A DNA stretch of 6,020 nt from Acidobacteriota bacterium (GTDB lineage: Bacteria > Acidobacteriota > Terriglobia > Terriglobales > Acidobacteriaceae): contig QIAI01000063.1 in assembly GCA_003224995.1 (NCBI GenBank), positions 1 through 6,020 on the forward strand, given 5' to 3'. Shown in pieces: positions 1-5,328 of this stretch (its first letter is position 1; each line of letters opens with the position of its first letter). The position numbers were made by a program, and so were the translations under genes. The notes beneath the pieces were generated by a model, which did no database searches, was not told where the DNA came from, and worked only from the letters and a program-made list of their open reading frames with translations.

Positions 1-253
1 TGGGCGGGATCTTGGAGGCCGCGTAAATCCGCTTCGCTGAGTTGTTGCTCATCGCCTCGCCGAGCAACTCATCGCTTTTGCCGTTGCCATAAGCCCACGC
101 GGTATCGAAGAAATTGCATCCCAGGTCAATTGCGAGTTGAATCGCTTGCCGTGATTGTTGGTCGTCCGATTCACTCCAGCCACTCATGCCCCACAGTCCA
201 TGTGCAATGTCACTGACCTCAAAGCCGGTGCGACCCAGGATTCGACACTTCAT
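1..253 (-). CDS. Aldo/keto reductase, N-terminal 84 residues (cut by window edge)
   Basis: This is the first quarter or so of an NAD(P)H-dependent aldo/keto reductase, a cytosolic TIM-barrel oxidoreductase acting on carbonyl compounds. The protein begins MKCRILGRTGFEVSDIAHGLWG, the usual first strand and 'LGRTG..VS.I..G' opening of the family. The catalytic Asp and Tyr are visible in FDTAWAYGNGKSDELLG (Asp50, Tyr55), and the catalytic Lys is Lys81 in AASKIPP. The catalytic His and the C-terminal cofactor site lie beyond the left edge. The start at 253 is supported by a GGAGAG ribosome binding site six bases upstream. It lies 87 nt downstream of modB on the same strand, so it could be the last gene of that transcript or have its own promoter. 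Nothing ties it to purine or molybdate metabolism. Family is secure; substrate is unknown. Confidence 0.9.
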   Translation of the reverse strand, partial: MKCRILGRTGFEVSDIAHGLWGMSGWSESDDQQSRQAIQLAIDLGCNFFDTAWAYGNGKSDELLGEAMSNNSAKRIYAASKIPP

Positions 254-340
254 CTGCAGCTCTCCGCTGTTGAAATGAATTCGATACCCATAACGAAAAC
301 AAGGTTAACAGAGGATACGAAATTCATGGGTGCGATACGT
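254..340 (-). other. Short intergenic gap between modB and the aldo/keto reductase
   Basis: The gap of 87 nt is relatively AT-rich in its middle. I see no hairpin followed by a T-run, so no clear terminator for modB. A weak promoter-like pair (TTAACC, 16 nt, TATCGA on the minus strand) is present but matches the consensus poorly. The arrangement is compatible either with read-through from modB or with a separate weak promoter. Confidence 0.4.
260..265 (-). promoter_or_regulatory. Ribosome binding site of the aldo/keto reductase
   Basis: On the minus strand GGAGAG is followed by six bases (CTGCAG) and then the ATG at 253. This fixes the start of an otherwise truncated gene. Confidence 0.65.
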
Positions 341-1021
341 TCAATGCCTCTGCCCGGGCCACAAAAGCGACCCCGAACGGTTGACTGCGTAAACCAGGGA
401 AAGAATCACAAGCGACGCAATCACCAGCAGGAGAGAAGTATTGCCTGCTTTCGCGTAGTCGAGCGCCTGAACATTGTCATAAATGGAAATCGACACGGTG
501 CGCGTCACCCCGGGGATATTTCCTCCCACCATCAGCACGACACCAAACTCTCCCAGTGTGTGGGCGAAGGTGAGGACCACTCCCGTTACGATTCCGGTCA
601 CCGATAGAGGAAGGATGACTCGCAAGAACGTACGCAGTCTGGAGGCGCCAAGTACCGCAGATGCCGAAAGCAGTTTGGGATCGACGGACCCGAAGGCCGC
701 GGAAATGGGCTGCACCATGAATGGCAGACTGTAAATGATGGACGCCAGCACCAGCCCTTCAAAGGTGAAGGGTAGGCCGCGTCCCCAGGCCCAGCCGTAA
801 ACTCTCCCCAGCGGACTCCGGGGGCTCATCGCCAGTAATAAGTAGAATCCAAGAACAGTCGGCGGCAATACCAAAGGCAACGCAATGATTGCCTCGAGCA
901 GAAATTTCCAGCGCCACTTGGAGAAGGCCAGCCAGAAGGCCAAGGGCATGCCGATCAGGATCAATAGAACGCATACCGCAAGATCCAGTTTTAGAGTCAA
1001 AATGAGTGCCTGCCAGTCCAT
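341..1021 (-). CDS. modB: Molybdate ABC transporter permease ModB
   Basis: This is the inner-membrane permease of a molybdate ABC importer. Two copies pair with two ModC ATPases and receive molybdate from periplasmic ModA. The 226-residue length and the start MDWQALILTLKLDLAV are typical of ModB. About five membrane segments are visible (roughly residues 11-31, 43-63, 86-106, 138-156 and 197-214). Family signatures are ALPLVLPPTVLGFYLL (47-62), the cytoplasmic EAA-type loop around SAVLGASRLRTFLRVILPLS (121-140, conserved Gly125), and the stretch HTLGEFGVVLMVGGNIPG (154-171). The first position of the EAA loop is Ser-Ala-Ser rather than Glu-Ala-Ala. It starts 19 nt after the upstream glycosyltransferase stop, so co-transcription is likely. 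No modA or modC is adjacent within the window, which is unusual because they commonly flank modB. Tungstate transport is an alternative, but the sequence reads as ModB. Confidence 0.93.
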   Translation of the reverse strand: MDWQALILTLKLDLAVCVLLILIGMPLAFWLAFSKWRWKFLLEAIIALPLVLPPTVLGFYLLLAMSPRSPLGRVYGWAWGRGLPFTFEGLVLASIIYSLPFMVQPISAAFGSVDPKLLSASAVLGASRLRTFLRVILPLSVTGIVTGVVLTFAHTLGEFGVVLMVGGNIPGVTRTVSISIYDNVQALDYAKAGNTSLLLVIASLVILSLVYAVNRSGSLLWPGQRH

Positions 1022-1034
1022 CCCTTTGCGTCTG

Positions 1035-1042
1035 CTCCCCTC
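1035..1042 (-). promoter_or_regulatory. Ribosome binding site of modB, overlapping the upstream stop codon
   Basis: On the minus strand GAGGGGAG overlaps the TGA of the glycosyltransferase and lies 13 nt before the modB ATG, which is a rather long spacing. A second purine run (AAAGGG) abuts the ATG. The overlap of the upstream stop with the binding site suggests translational coupling. Confidence 0.4.
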
Positions 1043-2930
1043 AGTTCAGAAGGTTTCCCAAAGATGATTGTTGCGCACCCGTGTTTGCGGTGACCTGGAT
1101 TTCTATCACATCCCAACGGAAGGGACCTCGTTCAATCGCGCACCTCGAAAGAACCGTAGCCTCGAGTCCTTCCTTTGCGAGCGCGCCTTGGGCCAGCGGC
1201 AATGCCGCTTTTCCATTTTCCGACAGGATCAGAATGCGTCGGTTTACAGGCGGCAGCTTTGCTCCTAAAGCCGGAAAGCTTTCACTCTGCAGCCGGTATG
1301 ACCAAAGATAGGTGGACGCGACCGACCGATAGAGCCGTCCCAGTCTACTTTCCCCGTCGTACCAGAAATAGAGGTTTCCCCGGGCATCGAGGTCCTGCAC
1401 CATCCGTACACTGTCGGCAACCGCCAGAAGCGCGGATTTTTGGTAAGCCGGATCTTCCAGGCTGCCCACCTTGCTCCACGCCCGTGGCCCGGTGGTTGCA
1501 TTCAGCGTGACCACCCCGCCGCACAGGAGTAGTACGCTGAGCACGCGCGTATATCGAACCTGCTTGTTGAGCAGCAACAGGCCCAGTACGCCAAATACAA
1601 AGGGAAAGAGTCTCGAATGTTGCTGCAACATTGTCGAGACCACCCATCCGGGCGGCAAGGCAAACTCCGTCAGTGATAGGAACGCAACACAGGCACAAAG
1701 CAGCAAGAACTGTGCCCGTTTCATCCAATCGGTTACGATGGCCAACTGCGCGCCGAGCGCGAGAAAGGCGCCGGGAAGAAGATAGCTGGTGTAGGTGGAA
1801 AGCTGCAGCACGGGCTGCCCGATGAGTTGCCAGAACACCATGGTCGCGAAGCTCAGAACATAAAACCGTTGCCAGAAGAGCAGGAATTCGAGATTTGGCG
1901 CCGATTTCCGACCCTTATTCCATGCCAGGCACAGGCAGGCGCCAATGAACGCAATCGAAGGCAAAACCAGCCAGCTAGCCTGCGACAACCAGCCGTACGT
2001 CGAATCCCGATACGGATTGTGATTCACCACCAGCTTGGCGGCCGTTCCCAGTGAGTTGATGAAGAAGAGAAACCGTCCGTTCACCGCCATGTTGAAGGCG
2101 CCGAATATTATAGTGATGGCGGCAAATCCCCAGACGAAGGGCTTCCAGGGCCGGGCGGTTCGAACACTTCCGGATTGCCGGCTCGCAAAATGGTAGTAGC
2201 CCAACACGACGGGACAAAACACGATCAGGAAGAGCTGGCAATAAACCGTAAGCGCTGCGAACGCACCCGCTGCGAGTAGCCACCTCTTGGCATTCACCGA
2301 CCTCGACGCAAACGTAAGAGCGCAGATTGTCATCAGCAGGTAGGCATCCCCCGCTCCATCGACGTAAGACCAGCCGACGCTCCATAAGAAATACGAGTGG
2401 AAGGCCATCAGCAAGGTGGCCAGCACCGCAGCACGTTGACTGACGGTGATCTTCAGAATGAGATAAAGAGAAATGCTCGCCGCATAGAAAACCGCAAGAT
2501 GCAGTACGTAAGTGCCTATGATCGGGGAAAACAAGTGATAGACAATCGCACCGGGCACGGTCCATGTGAGGCGCGTGGTGAAATAAGCTCCCTTAAACGT
2601 TCGAATGTGCTGCGTGAGATCGAGAAAGAAGCCGAAATAAACCCAGGGATCAATGAAGCCGGAAGGTGTAGCGGCATAACCGAACAGCCAGGTGCTGTCG
2701 AACCGAAGAATCAGCCAGGGCAAGCCCAGAATCATCAGCAGCCCAGCGTCGATTCGCCTGAGCCATCCCGGTCTGACGATACCGCTGGCGACCCTCTCGC
2801 CCTGTGCGAAAGAAGTTGTGTCCGTGATTTCGATCGAGACCCTCTCGTATTCGCGCTGAAGTCCACGTCCTGCACAATGGTTTCGGACTCGGGTCACGTT
2901 ACCACAACCGCACCGAATTCGAGCGACCAT
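1041..2930 (-). CDS. Polytopic membrane glycosyltransferase, GT-C-like (PMT/ArnT-like)
   Basis: This 629-residue protein has about a dozen hydrophobic helices from residue 62 to 478 and a soluble C-terminal part of roughly 150 residues. That matches GT-C enzymes, which move sugars from lipid-phosphate donors onto acceptors on the outer face of the membrane. After the first helix there is a loop with GFIDPWVYFGFFLDL (91-105); its Asp94 sits where GT-C enzymes carry their catalytic acidic residue. The C-terminal part contains YFWYDGESRLGRLYRS (521-536) and RRILILSENGKAALPLA (564-580), which I do not recognise as a named domain. The N-terminal 60 residues are hydrophilic with Cys7, Cys9 and Cys19. 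The start at 2930 has GAGGGG eight bases upstream. The only other start codons before the first helix' core are a GTG at 2897, with no binding site, and an ATG at 2735 inside the helix. It is followed closely by modB, though a functional link is not evident. The specific sugar and acceptor are unknown, and a non-catalytic membrane protein remains possible. Confidence 0.7.
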   Translation of the reverse strand: MVARIRCGCGNVTRVRNHCAGRGLQREYERVSIEITDTTSFAQGERVASGIVRPGWLRRIDAGLLMILGLPWLILRFDSTWLFGYAATPSGFIDPWVYFGFFLDLTQHIRTFKGAYFTTRLTWTVPGAIVYHLFSPIIGTYVLHLAVFYAASISLYLILKITVSQRAAVLATLLMAFHSYFLWSVGWSYVDGAGDAYLLMTICALTFASRSVNAKRWLLAAGAFAALTVYCQLFLIVFCPVVLGYYHFASRQSGSVRTARPWKPFVWGFAAITIIFGAFNMAVNGRFLFFINSLGTAAKLVVNHNPYRDSTYGWLSQASWLVLPSIAFIGACLCLAWNKGRKSAPNLEFLLFWQRFYVLSFATMVFWQLIGQPVLQLSTYTSYLLPGAFLALGAQLAIVTDWMKRAQFLLLCACVAFLSLTEFALPPGWVVSTMLQQHSRLFPFVFGVLGLLLLNKQVRYTRVLSVLLLCGGVVTLNATTGPRAWSKVGSLEDPAYQKSALLAVADSVRMVQDLDARGNLYFWYDGESRLGRLYRSVASTYLWSYRLQSESFPALGAKLPPVNRRILILSENGKAALPLAQGALAKEGLEATVLSRCAIERGPFRWDVIEIQVTANTGAQQSSLGNLLN

Positions 2931-3239
2931 GCACCCTGCCCCTCGTTTCAGCCGCCGAACATGAAGTCATTGCGGTTGGGCTCGGGTGCAATCCGAGGCG
3001 AACGTCCCGGCCTGGCCGCAGTGCTCGGCCTTATGTTCATCCTTGGGGGGCATGGATCTCTGCGGGAGGACGATTGCCGGAACGCTCGTTTTCAGCAGAG
3101 GGCTATTCCGATCCGTCGGGCGATGCTGAATGAACGGACTGCCACCGACAACTTCCTCCTCCAGACGTCAGTTCCAAGTAGCATTAGTGATTTAGGTCGA
3201 GAATCCTTACGAAGCGCGCTGCCTAGATGCCCGAAGTGA
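2931..3239. other. Gap of about 309 bp without a convincing gene
   Basis: This stretch separates guaD from the glycosyltransferase, both read leftward, so it probably holds the promoter of the glycosyltransferase-modB transcript. I could not pick out a good -35/-10 pair, and there is no stem followed by a T-run. On the plus strand a 92-codon frame opens at 2961 and ends at 3239 (MKSLRLGSGAIRGERPGL, then a short hydrophobic stretch LAAVLGLMFILGG). It has no ribosome binding site and no recognisable similarity. On the minus strand a purine-rich GGAGGAGGAAG (3152-3162) is followed at once by a 19-codon frame starting with TTG at 3151 and ending at 3092. Neither is supported well enough to call a gene. 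Confidence 0.5.
2939..2944 (-). promoter_or_regulatory. Ribosome binding site deciding the start of the membrane glycosyltransferase
   Basis: On the minus strand GAGGGG stands eight bases before the ATG at 2930. It favours this start over the downstream GTG at 2897, which has no purine-rich stretch before it. Confidence 0.5.
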
Positions 3240-3707
3240 CTAGTATGGAATCTTATCCCTCTTCTCGTTCCAGGCACGGAAAGCAGCCAACGCCTGTTCA
3301 CGCATCATCTGGACCATGGGAATCGATCGCTCGTCGTGGGACCGCGCACATTCGCGATAAATGGCAGAGTCATCGAATCCGATCTTGGATGCGTCGCCCG
3401 CGGAGTTCCCGAAATAGATGCGAGCCAGGCGCGCCCAGTAGATTGCACCCAGACACATGGGGCAGGGTTCGCACGAGGCGTAGAGTTCACAGTCTTTCAA
3501 TTCGAAAGATCCCAGTTTGCGGCAGGCCTCCCGAATGGCGACCACTTCGGCATGTGCGGTGGGGTCATTGGTCGCGGTCACGCAATTCACGCCTTCGGCG
3601 ACGATGTTGCCACCCTGCACGATGACCGCGCCAAACGGACCACCCCGGCCGGACAGAACGTTCTGGATGGATAGCTGAATGGCGCGGGCCATGAAAGGAT
3701 CAACCAT
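3240..3707 (-). CDS. guaD: Guanine deaminase GuaD (cytidine deaminase-fold type)
   Basis: This cytosolic zinc enzyme hydrolyses guanine to xanthine and ammonia, the step that commits guanine to oxidation or salvage as xanthine. The 155-residue protein closely follows the Bacillus subtilis GuaD pattern, with GGPFGAV (22-28), then the zinc and proton-shuttle motif TAHAEVVAIREAC (His52, Glu54) and SCEPCPMCLGAIYWAR (Cys82, Cys85). It is one residue shorter than the 156-residue B. subtilis enzyme. It also keeps the two residues known there to recognise guanine, the Asp in GFDDSAIY (Asp113) and the very last residue, a C-terminal Tyr (Tyr155, from a swapped tail). This makes guanine a better guess than cytosine or tRNA adenosine as substrate. 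The ATG at 3707 fits the family's N-terminus, but no clear ribosome binding site precedes it; an in-frame ATG lies at 3692. It is divergent from the allantoinase and xanthine dehydrogenase-family genes, consistent with a shared purine-degradation role. Confidence 0.95.
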   Translation of the reverse strand: MVDPFMARAIQLSIQNVLSGRGGPFGAVIVQGGNIVAEGVNCVTATNDPTAHAEVVAIREACRKLGSFELKDCELYASCEPCPMCLGAIYWARLARIYFGNSAGDASKIGFDDSAIYRECARSHDERSIPMVQMMREQALAAFRAWNEKRDKIPY

Positions 3708-3817
3708 GTGTTGGCTCGATTACTGCGTAACCGTTAACCGTGTGCTGGGCGCCAGCAACCACGAATTCGCACGCAGTCCGTCAACATGGACCCGTTCGCA
3801 GCCGCTCGTTAGAAAAA

Positions 3818-3846
3818 AGTATAAGCCGGAACAGTGAATCCGTGAA
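3818..3846 (-). promoter_or_regulatory. Candidate sigma70-type promoter of guaD
   Basis: Reading leftward, TTCACG (3846-3841, four of six matches to the -35 consensus) is followed after exactly 17 bases by TATACT (3823-3818, five of six matches to the -10 consensus). Transcription would begin near 3811, leaving a leader of about 100 nt before the guaD ATG. The leader holds the small TGCTGG/CCAGCA hairpin and the tandem heptamer. It is a pattern match only. Confidence 0.45.
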
Positions 3847-3881
3847 TGTTCTTGAGGGCACCTTGAACAGATCTCCTGCGA

Positions 3882-3910
3882 TTGAAAAGCGCGGCGCTTC
3901 CGGATAGGCT
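3882..3910 (+). promoter_or_regulatory. Weak candidate promoter of allB with a palindrome in its spacer
   Basis: TTGAAA (3882-3887, five of six to the -35 consensus) is followed after 17 bases by TAGGCT (3905-3910, only three of six to the -10 consensus). The spacer contains most of AAGCGC-G-GCGCTT (3887-3899), a perfect inverted repeat about one base pivot. A weak -10 with an operator in the spacer would suit a regulated promoter, but this is inference. Confidence 0.25.
3887..3899. repeat. 13-nt palindrome AAGCGC-G-GCGCTT, possible operator
   Basis: Two 6-bp arms are perfect inverted repeats around a single G, about 45 bp before the allB start codon. A dimeric regulator could bind it, or it could form a short hairpin in the leader if transcription starts further upstream. 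Confidence 0.4.
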
Positions 3911-3933
3911 TTTGCCTCGGAGTTCGAGCTTTT

Positions 3934-3938
3934 AGGAG
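3934..3938 (+). promoter_or_regulatory. Ribosome binding site deciding the TTG start of allB
   Basis: AGGAG stands six bases before the TTG at 3945, the ideal distance. A second in-frame TTG at 3951 would be 12 bases away, and no in-frame ATG occurs until codon 40, well inside the conserved amidohydrolase fold. Confidence 0.7.
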
Positions 3939-3944
3939 CGCAGA

Positions 3945-5294
3945 TTGGAGTTGCAGGCTTTTCTCTCGCGCCGGGTGGTGACACCGGAGGGCCTCCGCCC
4001 CGCAGCGGTGTTGGTGGACGGGGAACGGATCCGCGCTGTCGTGGAACCGGAGAACGTGCCGATGAACGCGGTGAAACGGGAGTTCGGTGATCACGCGTTG
4101 CTGCCGGGACTGCTGGATTCGCACGTCCACATCAATGAACCCGGACGAACCGACTGGGAAGGATTTCACACGGCGACGCGCGCCGCGGCAGCCGGTGGCT
4201 ACACGATGCTGGTGGATATGCCATTGAACTGTGTTCCGGCAACCACCAATGTGGAGGCGCTCCAAGCCAAGCGCCAAGCGGCGCAGGGGCAATGCCGAGT
4301 TGATTGGGCGACCTGGGGCGGAGTGGTTCCTGACAATCCGCGAGAAATTGAAGCGCTCGCGGGCGCCGGTGTGAAGGGATTCAAGTGCTTCCTCGTGCAT
4401 CCCGGAATTGATGAATTCAGCATGGTTCGCGAAGAGGATTTAAGGAAAGCATTGCCGCATGTTGCGCGCACCGGACTTCCACTGCTGGTTCACGCCGAAC
4501 TTCCCGGTCCGCTGGACGCAGCGAGGGAGCGCCTGGGCGGCGCGGACTGGCGCCGGTATTCGACCTATCTGCAATCCCGCCCGAACGAAGCTGAATTGGC
4601 AGCCATACGGCTTATGCTTTCGATGTGCAGTCAGTACGGATTTCGACTGCACATCGTGCATCTTGCAAGCGCCTCGGCGCTCGAAGACTTGCGAGCGGCA
4701 CGCGCAGCGGGCCTGCCGGTGAGCGTCGAAACCTGTCCTCATTATTTGCACTTGGAGGCGGAGAAGATTGCGGACGGAGCGACTCTGTGCAAGTGTGCGC
4801 CCCCGATCCGCGAACGCGCCAATCGTGAGCAGCTTTGGCAGGGATTGAAGGACGGCGTGATTGATCTCGTGGTAACGGATCATTCGCCCTGTCCGCCAAT
4901 GATGAAGTGTCTGGAGGAGGGAAGCTTCAGCAGTGCGTGGGGTGGCATCGCGAGTCTCTCGTTGGCGCTGCTGTGTATGTGGACGGAGGCGCAGCAGCGA
5001 GGCTTTACACTGATGGATATCGCGCGGTGGATGGCCCGAGAACCGGCTCGATTGGCCGGCTGCGACCCGCACAAGGGGAAGATTGCTGCGGGCTATGATG
5101 CGGACTTCGTCGTGTTTGATGCCGACACCGAATTTACGGTGACCGCGGATCGGCTGCATCATCGTCATCCAGTATCCCCTTACATGGGTGAAAAATTGCG
5201 CGGAGTGGTGAAGGAAACATACTTGCGGGGCACGCGCGTGTTTGCGGAAGAAAAATTCCCGGGAGAAGCTTCCGGCCGGGAGTTCCGCAAGTGA
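3945..5294 (+). CDS. allB: Allantoinase AllB (cyclic amidohydrolase)
   Basis: This binuclear-metal enzyme hydrolyses the hydantoin ring of allantoin to allantoate in the cytosol. The 449-residue length is normal for the family. The metal ligands sit where expected: His60 and His62 in DSHVHINEPGRTDWEG, the carboxylated Lys147 in GFKCFL, His183 in LVHAELPG, His239 in HIVHLASASAL and Asp312 in VVTDHSPCPP. These numbers nearly coincide with those of E. coli AllB (59, 61, 146, 186, 242, 315). The segment VDMPLNCVPATTN (90-102) is typical of allantoinases rather than dihydroorotases or dihydropyrimidinases. An N-terminal small beta domain (about 1-52) and the C-terminal DADFVVFD strand complete the fold. 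The start is TTG, set by AGGAG upstream. The next gene, a xanthine dehydrogenase-family subunit, begins 34 nt downstream, suggesting an operon. A related hydantoinase activity cannot be fully excluded. Confidence 0.93.
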   Translation: MELQAFLSRRVVTPEGLRPAAVLVDGERIRAVVEPENVPMNAVKREFGDHALLPGLLDSHVHINEPGRTDWEGFHTATRAAAAGGYTMLVDMPLNCVPATTNVEALQAKRQAAQGQCRVDWATWGGVVPDNPREIEALAGAGVKGFKCFLVHPGIDEFSMVREEDLRKALPHVARTGLPLLVHAELPGPLDAARERLGGADWRRYSTYLQSRPNEAELAAIRLMLSMCSQYGFRLHIVHLASASALEDLRAARAAGLPVSVETCPHYLHLEAEKIADGATLCKCAPPIRERANREQLWQGLKDGVIDLVVTDHSPCPPMMKCLEEGSFSSAWGGIASLSLALLCMWTEAQQRGFTLMDIARWMAREPARLAGCDPHKGKIAAGYDADFVVFDADTEFTVTADRLHHRHPVSPYMGEKLRGVVKETYLRGTRVFAEEKFPGEASGREFRK

Positions 5295-5328
5295 CTAGGC
5301 GTTCCAAGCCAATTTCGTACAGAATGAA

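Larger units (their letters stand above)
3708..3944. promoter_or_regulatory. Divergent control region between guaD and allB
   Basis: The 237 bp separate two divergently read purine-catabolism genes and must hold both promoters. Besides the promoter candidates listed separately, it contains a tandem heptamer TAACCGT-TAACCGT (about 3727-3740), a stem of TGCTGG/CCAGCA around a GCG loop (3743-3757), an 8-bp palindrome CGAATTCG (3762-3769) and a 13-nt palindrome at 3887-3899. No protein gene fits here. The repeated elements could be binding sites of a purine-responsive regulator, but no regulator gene is in the window to match them. Confidence 0.6.

Noticed and set aside
352..359. GCCCGGGC palindrome near the end of modB as a terminator stem
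   Set aside because: It is a fully self-complementary 8-mer with no loop and no following T-run, and it lies inside the modB coding sequence.
2397..3239. Long 280-codon open frame on the plus strand
   Set aside because: Most of it is antisense to the well-supported membrane glycosyltransferase. The protein is hydrophilic, compositionally odd and without recognisable motifs, and it has no ribosome binding site. The last 92 codons, lying in the gap, are noted there but not called.
3735..3780. Attachment site or tRNA remnant in the divergent region
   Set aside because: There is no cloverleaf, integrase gene or flanking duplication. The short symmetric elements are better explained as regulatory or chance.
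3708..3811. Possible purine riboswitch in the guaD leader
   Set aside because: The leader is long enough, but I find only a small 6-bp stem and none of the paired-loop architecture of purine or xanthine riboswitches.
3720..4400. 226-codon open frame on the minus strand spanning the divergent region and the start of allB
   Set aside because: It overlaps conserved allB codons and the promoter region. The protein is rich in His, Arg and Ser without domain features.
4440..5168. 242-codon open frame antisense to allB
   Set aside because: The plus strand encodes an allantoinase with every metal ligand in place. The antisense frame has the His/Arg-rich look of a shadow in GC-rich coding DNA.
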